38,600 nt of DNA. Origin: Candidatus Zixiibacteriota bacterium (GTDB taxonomy: Bacteria > Zixibacteria > MSB-5A5 > GN15 > FEB-12). The stretch is taken from positions 1 through 38,600 of the forward strand of contig JAJRXM010000053.1 of assembly GCA_024276275.1 (NCBI GenBank). Direction: 5' to 3'. Positions 31,486 through 38,378 of this stretch are shown one piece after another (position 1 is the stretch's first letter; every line of letters starts with the position of its first letter). Both the position numbers and the translations under genes were made by a program. A model generated the notes under the pieces. The model was not told where the DNA came from. It saw only the letters and a program-made list of their open reading frames with translations, and did no database searches.

Positions 31486-32807
31486 ATGTTTGACTCGTTA
31501 TCTGACAAATTAGACTCCGCCTTTAAAAAACTCCGTGGTAAAGGTATTCTATCTGAAAAGAATATCAAGGATGCTATGCGAGAAGTTCGGCAGGCTTTAC
31601 TTGAAGCAGATGTTAATTATAAAGTCGCCAAAAACTTTATTAAATCTGTAGAAGAAAAAGCAGTCGGAACCGAAGTCTTAAAAGCTCTCGACCCATCTCA
31701 ACAAGTTATTAAAGTTGTACATGATGAGTTGGTGGCATTGTTAGGTACAAAAGCAGAACCTATTGCTCCGATTGACAAAACACCGACAGTCTATATGATT
31801 TGCGGACTACAAGGTTCGGGTAAAACAACTCTTTCAGGAAAACTGGCTTTACAGGCAAAACGTAAAAAGAAAAAACCGCTTTTAGTTGCCGCCGATATAA
31901 ACAGACCTGCTGCAGTTAAACAACTGCAAGTTTTGGCTGACTCTATTCAAGTCGAACATTTTTTCTTAGAGGGAAAACAACCACCGGAAATTTGTCGTGA
32001 AGCGGTTAAGTATGCCGAAAAGAATTTTATAGATTTAGTTATTTTAGATACTGCCGGACGACTTCATGTTGATGATGAACTGATGGTAGAGCTTGAAAAT
32101 ATCAAACAAAATACAAAGCCGGATGAAATCCTTTTGGTTGCCGATGCGATGACCGGACAGGATGCGGTTAATGTTTCTCAATCATTTAACGACCGACTCG
32201 GTATTACCGGTGTTGTGCTTTCCAAAATGGATGGCGACGCTCGCGGTGGTGCTGCTCTTTCGATTCGAGAAGTAACAGGATGTCCGATAAAGCTTGCCTC
32301 GATGGGTGAAAAACTTGCCGATTTAGAACAGTTCCATCCCGACAGGATGGCATCCCGTATTTTAGGCATGGGTGATGTTCTTTCTCTTGTTGAAAAAGCT
32401 CAGGAAAATATAGATTTAGACCAAGCTGCCCAAATGCAGGAAAAACTTCTGAAACAGAAATTTGATTTTGAAGATTTTCTGGCTCAAATGGAACAGCTAA
32501 AAAAATGGGACCGCTTGAATCGCTTTTAGGTATGATTCCGGGAGCAAGTAAAGCTCTCAAGGGGGTTAAAGTTGATGAGCGGGGCATGGAACGAATGGTT
32601 GCGATTATTAAATCGATGACAATAAAAGAACGACGGAACCCGAATATTATTGACGGTTCCAGAAAAAAAAGAATTGCTGCTGGCTCTGGTAATACTGTTC
32701 AATCGGTGAACCAACTACTGAAGCAATTTCACCAAATGCAAAAAATGTTTGGAAATTTTAATAAAAAGAAGATGCGTGGAATCCCGGGCGGGATGCCTCG
32801 TTTCTAA
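31486..32807 (+). CDS. ffh: Signal recognition particle protein Ffh (needs -1 frameshift)
   Basis: SRP54-type GTPase that targets nascent membrane proteins. The N domain and G domain are complete: G1 [20 protein letters not shown]-type KMDGDARGG, and the [15 protein letters not shown] closing motif. At the start of the methionine-rich M domain, frame 1 hits a premature end ([10 protein letters not shown]-stop at 32529). The expected continuation [16 protein letters not shown]...[10 protein letters not shown] lies in the -1 frame to 32807. The switch falls precisely at an A7 run (32499-32505) read as A AAA AAA. With the shift the protein has 440 residues, the normal Ffh length. Without it, the RNA- and signal-binding M domain is missing. 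First gene of the rpsP-trmD block. Confidence 0.92.
32499..32505 (+). other. A AAA AAA slippery heptamer in ffh
   Basis: In the zero frame the codons are CTA AAA AAA TGG. A -1 slip re-reads the last A and gives ATG GGA CCG, restoring the Ffh sequence. I see no strong pseudoknot downstream and no good Shine-Dalgarno-like stimulator about ten bases upstream. A one-base deletion in an A8 run, in nature or in the consensus, would look the same. Confidence 0.8.
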
Positions 32808-32832
32808 AAAAACTTTTAAGGAGGTTTTTTAA

Positions 32833-33315
32833 TTGGCTGTAAATGTTAGATTACTAAGAATGGGCAAAAAGAAACAAGCGTACTATCGTATTGTTACTGC
32901 CGATTCACGCCGTGCCCGTGACGGTCGCTTTCTGGAAATTATCGGAACATATAATCCGATAACAAATCCGGCTGAAGTGAAAATTAACGAGGACAAATTG
33001 ACTAAATGGTTAAATGATGGTGCCACTCCAACCTCTACCGTGAAAACTCTTTTAACCCAAATAGGCTTTATTGAAAAATATAATAAAGCAAAAAAGGGTG
33101 AAGATGTTTCCGCTATTGAACTAAAAGGAACTATCAACGAACGGAAAAAGAAAACCCGTAAGATTAAAAAAGCTGCTATAGCCGCTGCCGAAACTGCTGC
33201 TGCTGAAGCCGCCGCAAAAGAAAAAGAAGCCGAAGAAGCTGCTGCAAAAAAAGCTGAAGATGCTAAAGCTGCTAAAGAAGCAAAAGCTACCGAAGGTGAC
33301 GCTCCTGCTGAATAG
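32833..33315 (+). CDS. rpsP: Small ribosomal subunit protein bS16 with long tail
   Basis: 160 residues; bS16 is usually 75-100. The canonical part (about 1-85) has [37 protein letters not shown] and a terminal [17 protein letters not shown]. It is followed by about 75 residues rich in Ala, Lys and Glu, with a charged coiled-coil-like pattern and a pI that switches from basic to acidic. It begins at TTG, with AAGGAGG at the proper distance. The tail resembles the extended bS16 forms of some FCB bacteria. It follows ffh and precedes khpA. Confidence 0.96.
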   Translation: MAVNVRLLRMGKKKQAYYRIVTADSRRARDGRFLEIIGTYNPITNPAEVKINEDKLTKWLNDGATPTSTVKTLLTQIGFIEKYNKAKKGEDVSAIELKGTINERKKKTRKIKKAAIAAAETAAAEAAAKEKEAEEAAAKKAEDAKAAKEAKATEGDAPAE

Positions 33316-33399
33316 CAGGGTGAGTTGCTGCATAGCAGATTTAAATGAAAGTGAAATGTCAAAAACGATACCTGATACACACATTGAAAAGGACGTAAG

Positions 33400-33630
33400 A
33401 TGAAAGATTTTGTCGGATTTATAGTAAAATCGTTAGTAGATAACCCGGATGCGGTTGATATAAAAGAAGTCGAAGGAAGTCGTACAACAGTTTATGAATT
33501 ACGAGTAGGTGAAGGCGATCTTGGAAAAGTAATAGGTAAACAAGGTCAAACAGCTAAATCAATCCGTACTTTGCTTGCAGCAGTATCTGCCAGACAAGGT
33601 AAAAGAGCGGTACTGGAAATTTTAGAATAA
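33400..33630 (+). CDS. khpA: KH-domain RNA-binding protein KhpA
   Basis: 76 residues, a single KH domain. MKDFVGFIVKSLVDNPDAV and the RNA-contact loop GKVIGKQGQTAKSIRTLL are standard for KhpA (YlqC), which pairs with KhpB in some bacteria and binds RNA. The gene sits between rpsP and rimM, its normal place. AAAGGACG precedes the ATG. The stop is followed by the rimM coding frame with almost no gap. Confidence 0.93.
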   Translation: MKDFVGFIVKSLVDNPDAVDIKEVEGSRTTVYELRVGEGDLGKVIGKQGQTAKSIRTLLAAVSARQGKRAVLEILE

Positions 33631-33649
33631 TTTTGTTAATGATACATAT

Positions 33650-34147
33650 ATCATAATCGGTAAACTTGGACGTACCAGAGGATTAAACGGTGATTTGTAT
33701 ATTACACCGGTCAGCGATGATATCGAACGGTTTTTAGACTTAGATGAGTTCTTTGTAAAGAGCAAATCAAAGTGGAAGAAATTCGAAATTATCAATACGA
33801 CTCTTATCGGAAACCGTCCTGTGGTGAAATTGAAAGGTGTCAACAACCCGGAAAATGCCGCAGTCTTTACCAATCGTGAAATTGCTCTTTTAAAAGATGA
33901 TTTAGAAGAGTTGCCTGAAGAATCGTTTTATGTGTTTGATATAGTAGGGTGCCAAGTAAAATCTGTTAACACAGATGAAACAATTGGTGAAATTATTGAT
34001 GTAGAACAGTACCCGGCAAATGATGTCTATCTTATCAAAACAGCAACAGATGAGTTGATTCGTTTTCCGGCTGTAAAGCATTTTGTTAAGTCGATTGATA
34101 TCGACAACAAACTTGTATTGATAGACAAAGCCGGCTTAATAGATTAA
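33650..34147 (+). CDS. rimM: Ribosome maturation factor RimM (start codon unclear)
   Basis: RimM binds uS19 and assists 30S head assembly. The N-terminal PRC-like barrel starts with IIIGKLGRTRGLNGDLYITPV, then FFVKSKSKWKKFEI; the second domain carries SFYVFDIVGCQVKSVNTDETIGEIIDVEQYPANDVYLIK. The first recognised start codon in frame, TTG at 33695, would delete the conserved GKLGRTRGLNG. Between the upstream in-frame TAG (33623) and 33695 no ATG, GTG or TTG exists. ATC (33650) or ATA (33653) at the expected position are the only near-cognates. I report the extended form. It lies between khpA and trmD as expected. Confidence 0.88.
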   Translation: MIIGKLGRTRGLNGDLYITPVSDDIERFLDLDEFFVKSKSKWKKFEIINTTLIGNRPVVKLKGVNNPENAAVFTNREIALLKDDLEELPEESFYVFDIVGCQVKSVNTDETIGEIIDVEQYPANDVYLIKTATDELIRFPAVKHFVKSIDIDNKLVLIDKAGLID

Positions 34148-34162
34148 ACCGGTTAGGTAAAA

Positions 34163-34909
34163 ATGAAATTTGAAATTATCACTCTCTTTCCCGATTTTTT
34201 CAGCTTGTCGCTGAAACAATCACTTATAGGGAAAGCGGTTGATAAAAAGCTCTTTGACATCGAAATAATAAATCTCCGCGAGTTTGCTTTTGACAAACAT
34301 AAAACGGTAGATGAAACACCCTTTGGCGGCGGCGGCGGTATGGTTCTTAAAGTTGAACCGATTGATGCCTGTTTGAGATCGCTAGGGTATGTTCATAAAT
34401 CTGAAAATGTCAAAAACGAAAAAGAAAAAATAATTCTTACTTCTGCGGCAGGTAAACAATTTTGTCAACCGACTGCGATTGAAAACTCTCTTTGTGAAAG
34501 ACTGACTATTATCTGCGGACATTATCTTGGCGTTGATGAACGAATTTTACAGCTGTACGAGATTGATGAATTATCTATCGGTGATTATATTCTGACAGGC
34601 GGTGAACCTGCTGCGATGGTTATGATTGAAGCGGTCGGAAGATTGATTCCCAAAGTGCTCGGGAATTTTGAATCGGCACTTGACGATTCATATATGGACC
34701 AGATAACAGGAACCCCCTGTTATACACGACCGGCCGAATATAATGATATAGCGGTTCCAAAAGAACTACTAAGCGGAGACCATAAAAAAATAAAAAGTTT
34801 TAGAAGATTTGAAGCGATAAAAAAATGTATGACCAATCGCCCCGACCTTTTAAAAAATGCTGATTTAACTGATGATGAATTAAAGTTTATAGAAGATAAA
34901 AAGAAATAA
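34163..34909 (+). CDS. trmD: tRNA (guanine-N1)-methyltransferase TrmD
   Basis: 248-residue SPOUT enzyme that makes m1G37 in tRNA with a G at position 36. MKFEIITLFPDFF at the start, PFGGGGGMVLKVEPI near residue 55, HYLGVDERI, and the trefoil-knot signature IGDYILTGGEPAAMVMIEAVGRLIP match the family. The C-terminal domain contains YTRPAEY. It starts 15 bases after rimM, with only a weak GGT-type ribosome site. Position between rimM and rplS is conserved in bacteria. Confidence 0.97.
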   Translation: MKFEIITLFPDFFSLSLKQSLIGKAVDKKLFDIEIINLREFAFDKHKTVDETPFGGGGGMVLKVEPIDACLRSLGYVHKSENVKNEKEKIILTSAAGKQFCQPTAIENSLCERLTIICGHYLGVDERILQLYEIDELSIGDYILTGGEPAAMVMIEAVGRLIPKVLGNFESALDDSYMDQITGTPCYTRPAEYNDIAVPKELLSGDHKKIKSFRRFEAIKKCMTNRPDLLKNADLTDDELKFIEDKKK

Positions 34910-34936
34910 TATATAGAGATTGAAAGGAATGATTTC

Positions 34937-35371
34937 ATGAAAAGAATTGCCCAAATCGAAAAGAGTTATATGAAGGATGATCTTCCTGATTTTAACTCGG
35001 GCGACACTCTTCGTGTCCACGTAAAAATCAAAGAAGGCGACAAAGAGAGAGTGCAGGTTTTTCAAGGCACTGTTATTGGAACTCGTGGAAGCGGAACCAA
35101 CTCGACATTTACTGTTCGGAAAATGTCTAACGGTATAGGTGTTGAAAGAGTCTTTCCGACTCATTCACCGAATATTGAAAAAGTTGAACTAATCCGTTCC
35201 GGTAGAGTCCGTCGTGCAAAATTGTATTACTTACGCGACTTAACCGGTAAATCCGCTCGTATCAAAGAGAAAATTGTTGATACTCCAAAGGTTGTTAAAG
35301 AGAAAAAAGCTGATAAAGCTAAGAAGGCTCCAAAAGCCAAAGCGGAACCTAAAGCGGAAAAATCAGAATAA
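34937..35371 (+). CDS. rplS: Large ribosomal subunit protein bL19 with basic tail
   Basis: 144 residues. The bL19 core (about 1-115) carries [47 protein letters not shown] and [21 protein letters not shown]. The remaining 30 residues are Lys/Ala/Glu-rich, like the bS16 tail in the same operon. GAAAGGAA precedes the ATG. A strong terminator at 35468 ends the ffh-to-rplS block. Confidence 0.97.
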   Translation: MKRIAQIEKSYMKDDLPDFNSGDTLRVHVKIKEGDKERVQVFQGTVIGTRGSGTNSTFTVRKMSNGIGVERVFPTHSPNIEKVELIRSGRVRRAKLYYLRDLTGKSARIKEKIVDTPKVVKEKKADKAKKAPKAKAEPKAEKSE

Positions 35372-35375
35372 TCAT

Positions 35376-35403
35376 GTGAGCGGCAGACGCCCTCGTCTGC
35401 CCT
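35376..35403. repeat. Palindromic repeat after rplS
   Basis: GGCAGACG pairs with CGTCTGCC around CCCT. A second small hairpin (TCCGCC-TGG-GTGGA) lies about 15 bases on. Both resemble the dispersed palindromes of the window. Confidence 0.65.
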
Positions 35404-35467
35404 AATGTGTTGTCAGTCCGCCTGGGTGGATTTCCTGCCAATAAGTATTTTCTGAATTTGTAAAATT

Positions 35468-35497
35468 AAAACGCCTGTTAACTCAGGCGTTTTTTTT
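35468..35497 (+). terminator. Intrinsic terminator of the ffh-rplS block
   Basis: ACGCCTG pairs with CAGGCGT around TTAACT; A residues before and T residues after lengthen the stem, and eight Ts follow. Standard for a ribosomal-protein operon end. Confidence 0.9.
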
Positions 35498-35590
35498 GCC
35501 TGTTTTATAGTTTCGATAGTTCCTGATTTTGATTTATCAAAATTGAGAACTGTCGACAAAGTGTCAGTTCACAATTCACTTTTAGTTTTA

Positions 35591-35732
35591 GTAGGTCGGG
35601 TTCTGACGAAATAGAATCGTTAGATTCTCTTGAGGAGAAACCCGACATTGTGAAACCCAAAATTTTTTTATATCATGTCGGGTTTCTCGATTTTGAAATC
35701 TGGCGATTTCAAACCAACGGAACCCGACCTAC
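35591..35732. repeat. 142-bp compound palindromic element
   Basis: The outer inverted repeat is GTAGGTCGGGTTC (35591-35603) with GAACCCGACCTAC (35720-35732). Inside are a perfect 14-bp inverted repeat (35635-35648 with 35675-35688), AGAATC/GATTCT, and TTTGAAATC/GATTTCAAA. No coding capacity. It looks like a miniature element built from several short palindromes, with termini that match the GTAGGTC family. Confidence 0.75.
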
Positions 35733-35830
35733 AAGAACTTAATCCCCTCTTAAAAGAAGGGAAATGACAATTATAAAAAGATTAAAACAATGCTGGCACC
35801 TTTTGTAAATTATACAAACGATATTAGTAC

Positions 35831-35877
35831 TGTAACAGATAACTGTTACTGACTCCCCGAGGGGTCGGGGGTGTTTT
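35831..35877 (+). terminator. Two hairpins followed by T5 (terminator or small-RNA end)
   Basis: GTAACAG-ATAA-CTGTTAC is followed by a G/C-rich segment that folds as CTCCCC...GGGGG or CCCC-GA-GGGG, then TGTTTTT. No gene ends nearby; the region from 35760 could be a small RNA. Confidence 0.5.
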
Positions 35878-35943
35878 TCTTTATGGTTTTAGTAGATATA
35901 CAATATCTTCTGTATGAAAGATTTTACCTACAACTAAAGCATT

Positions 35944-36068
35944 CTGGACTCCGGCTGAAGCCGGAGAGGAGTGGTGGAAGGATGTAAAATATCAGTAGGT
36001 CGGCGTTCCAAGCACGCCTTGGCGTGCAGAACCCGACAGCAGTCAGGAGGACTGACCTCCTAACCTAC
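35944..36068. repeat. Palindromic repeats, two units
   Basis: CTCCGGCT-GA-AGCCGGAG (35949-35966) comes first. Then 35995-36068 is a compound unit opening GTAGGTCGG and closing CCTAACCTAC, with internal hairpins GCACGCC/GGCGTGC and GTCAGGAGG/CCTCC, the second matching the unit at 1441. Confidence 0.7.
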
Positions 36069-36073
36069 AAAAT

Positions 36074-36205
36074 TTAATTAAGATCATTTTCTTTATAACA
36101 ATAAGGACAGATAAAAATTTTAGATTCTCTCTCACTTTTTTCCAGCCCAACTTTATTAGAACAATAGATACAAAGATAGTCTTCGGTCTCTGTCGTTAGT
36201 TTATC
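36074..36205 (-). other. Zinc-ribbon coding extension downstream of an in-frame TAA
   Basis: Directly after the stop of the small membrane protein below, the same frame stays open for 43 more codons and encodes YLCIYCSNKVG...FICPYCYKEN, a typical treble-clef/zinc-ribbon pair (CxxC...CxxC). No start codon or ribosome site lies at its beginning. It is therefore the C-terminal half of a 102-codon gene broken by one TAA (36206-36208), or a readthrough product. Confidence 0.6.
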
Positions 36206-36382
36206 TTACTTTATTTTTTCAGCAAAATCTTTTTGATAATAGATGTTAATTATTTTGTTTAGATTTTTTACGTGAGATGACATTTCAAAGAAACGAACAA
36301 TTATCATTACGTTTAAAATAATACTGCCTAATAATATTAGTATTCCTAAGATACCGATTGAACCGATTATGTTTTCAAACAT
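36206..36382 (-). CDS. Small single-helix membrane protein, possibly the N-terminal half of a longer gene
   Basis: 58 residues with one membrane helix (about 9-30, IGILGILILLGSIILNVMIIV) and a basic cytoplasmic segment (HVKNLNKIINIYYQKDFAEKIK). GGAGGT is well placed before the ATG. It ends at a TAA after which the same frame continues into a zinc ribbon. It lies upstream of nothing conserved, on the same strand as rsmD. A 'membrane helix plus zinc ribbon' layout is common among small bacterial proteins of unknown role. Confidence 0.6.
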   Translation of the reverse strand: MFENIIGSIGILGILILLGSIILNVMIIVRFFEMSSHVKNLNKIINIYYQKDFAEKIK

Positions 36383-36413
36383 TAAACCTCCAATGATTAT
36401 TTAATTAATACAT

Positions 36414-37016
36414 TCACCCCAACCGCATGACCGTAAAAGTTGTGTTGCCGTATTTGCGTTGTTGTTCTATTGCAAAACCGTCAAAAGATATTTCTTTTGT
36501 CTCCGATGTATCATGCTGACATAGTATCAGATGGTCATCCGATACTATACGATGTTCCCGAAGGGTCGATAAAGTTTGGTCGATAATTCCCAGATATTGA
36601 GGAGGTGCTATCATAATAATATCAAATTTTCTTTGCTGTCTTTCAAATCTCGGAATAGCTTTAAAAACATCCTCAGAAATACAACTTAGTCTATCGGTAA
36701 CTAAAAACCGTTCCGCTTGTTTGTTTATAGATTCAACTAACTGTTTTTCAAGTTCGACACCTGTGGCACTTGTAACGCCACGCGAGACCGCCTCAAAAAG
36801 ATACGAACCTGTTCCGGAGAAAAGGTCCAAGTAATGGGCATCCTCTAGGTACGGTTTCAAAAAATCAAAAATAGATTTTCGTAGTCGGGTTAAGGGAGGG
36901 CGTGTAACCCCTAAATTAGGAGCCTTAATAGTCCTGCCTTTGAGCGTTCCGGCAACTATTTTAAACTTGAAAGGCTCATTTATATCTTTCTTTTCATTGT
37001 TTTTTGTTTTTTTCAT
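36414..37016 (-). CDS. rsmD: 16S rRNA (guanine966-N2)-methyltransferase RsmD family
   Basis: 200 residues. The family pattern is clear: FKIVAGTLKGRTIKAP, TRPPLTRLRKSIFDFL, then the SAM-binding motif LDLFSGTGSYLFEAVSRG, VELEKQ, and in the motif IV position IIMIAPPQYLG. The usual (D/N)PP(Y/F) is APP here, so the catalytic acid or amide is absent; a divergent branch with this motif may exist, which I cannot verify. The N-terminal 15 residues are Lys/Glu-rich. It is divergent from rnhB and separated by about 60 bases. Confidence 0.87.
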   Translation of the reverse strand: MKKTKNNEKKDINEPFKFKIVAGTLKGRTIKAPNLGVTRPPLTRLRKSIFDFLKPYLEDAHYLDLFSGTGSYLFEAVSRGVTSATGVELEKQLVESINKQAERFLVTDRLSCISEDVFKAIPRFERQQRKFDIIMIAPPQYLGIIDQTLSTLREHRIVSDDHLILCQHDTSETKEISFDGFAIEQQRKYGNTTFTVMRLG

Positions 37017-37114
37017 AACATTCTAATATTACAATACTTTTAAGCCGATAACAATAATATAAATTATTTTGTTGCATGCTCAGAAAAAAGAAAATATCAT
37101 ATAGGCAGATAACA

Positions 37115-37768
37115 ATGAAAACCAAAAAGAATAGTCAGTTTAATGCGATGCTAGAAAATTTAGAAGATATGCTTCACAATCAGGGATATAGTTCTGTATG
37201 CGGAGTTGATGAAGTCGGACGGGGTCCATTGGCAGGTCCGGTTGTCGCAGCTGCCGTTATTTTGCCTCATGATGTTACAATTGAGGGGTTGACTGATTCC
37301 AAAAAATTGTCACCCGCAAAACGTGACCGTATTTTTGATGAGATTGCTCAACTCGGTTTAGTGTGTGCCATCGGTATTTTAGATAATGAAGATATCGACA
37401 AAATAAATATTTTACAGGCATCCCTCATGGCGATGCGTAAGGCTGTTTGTGATTTAAAAGAAAAACCGGATTTTATTATTGTAGACGGTAACTATCCTAT
37501 CCCCAAAATTTCACATCCGCAATATGCTGTTATCGGCGGTGATGCCTTATGTCAATCTGTTGCGGCAGCATCGGTAGTTGCCAAAGTTACCCGTGATAGA
37601 ATTATGGACCGCTATCAGGCACTCTATCCGTCGTTTTCATTTGCAAAACACAAAGGCTATCCGACCTCAGCACATATTGCCGAGCTAAAAGAATTTGGTC
37701 CGACAGATATTCACCGGAAAACTTTTAAGCCGGTCGCAGAAGTTTTAAATCAGTATGCCCTTTTCTAA
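37115..37768 (+). CDS. rnhB: Ribonuclease HII
   Basis: A 217-residue enzyme cleaving RNA in RNA:DNA hybrids. The active-site motif is CGVDEVGRGPLAGPVVAAAVIL (Asp, Glu), followed by TDSKKLSPAKR, DGNYPIP, GGDALCQSVAAASVVAKVTRDR (second Asp) and a His/Lys region FAKHKGYPT. The start is set at 37115, preceded by AGGCAG six bases upstream; an ATG at 37076 is possible. It overlaps yraN by 14 bases. Confidence 0.95.
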   Translation: MKTKKNSQFNAMLENLEDMLHNQGYSSVCGVDEVGRGPLAGPVVAAAVILPHDVTIEGLTDSKKLSPAKRDRIFDEIAQLGLVCAIGILDNEDIDKINILQASLMAMRKAVCDLKEKPDFIIVDGNYPIPKISHPQYAVIGGDALCQSVAAASVVAKVTRDRIMDRYQALYPSFSFAKHKGYPTSAHIAELKEFGPTDIHRKTFKPVAEVLNQYALF

Positions 37769-38135
37769 AAAGAATAATTATAGCAAAGATAACAGAGAAC
37801 GAGGTCGTCAGTTTGAAAAACTAGCCGGAGACTATTTTGAATCTCTTGGCTATGAGATTTTAGAAAAAAACTGGCAGGCAGGTCGTAATGAAATAGACCT
37901 TATTGTAAAAAAAGATAATCTGATTATTTTTGTCGAAGTAAAGTCGGCATCATCAAAAAAATTCGGACACCCCTCAGAACGTGTTAACCAAAAGAAAATT
38001 ATAAACCTTTCAAATGCCGCCAATCAATATATACTTGTAAACAATTTAACCGATATAGATATGCGGTTTGATGTTGTCACATATGTTGACGGAAACTTAG
38101 AGCATTATGAAAATGCTTTTGATGCGATAGAATAA
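37755..38135 (+). CDS. yraN: YraN/UPF0102 family endonuclease-like protein
   Basis: 126 residues of the YraN family. The nuclease-like fold has the core E...GYEILEKNWQAGRNEIDLIVKKDNLIIFVEVKSASS, with the conserved Asp and EVK triad of restriction-enzyme-like folds. It starts inside rnhB (14-base overlap), as is usual. Biochemical role in bacteria remains unclear, probably DNA/RNA processing during repair or recombination. It ends near a repeat-rich gap. Confidence 0.93.
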   Translation: MPFSKKNNYSKDNRERGRQFEKLAGDYFESLGYEILEKNWQAGRNEIDLIVKKDNLIIFVEVKSASSKKFGHPSERVNQKKIINLSNAANQYILVNNLTDIDMRFDVVTYVDGNLEHYENAFDAIE

Positions 38136-38166
38136 ATTAATTATATTCCAAATATAACGAACAATA

Positions 38167-38322
38167 AGTAGGTCGTAAATTCTTTTTCTTTGTGCTGTAA
38201 GGCGAAACGCCTGACAGACAAGAATGTCTGTCCTACAGATGTTGTATCAAAAAGGCGTTTCACGAAACGCCCCTACAAACTGCCACTCCCGTCACTCCTC
38301 TCCGTGCTTGACACGGAGTCCA
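38167..38322. repeat. Cluster of palindromic repeats downstream of yraN
   Basis: Several units: a degenerate GTAGGTCG, GACAGACA/TGTCTGTC (38213-38232), GGCGTTTC-AC-GAAACGCC (38254-38271) and CTCCGTG...CACGGAG (38299-38318). The last is the second CCGTGCTTGACACGG unit of the window (the other is at 27501). Confidence 0.7.
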
Positions 38323-38378
38323 GTGCAGAAAAGTATACATGCTTTTTCGTTGCTATGTCCTCGTCTGCCAAAGATTAC

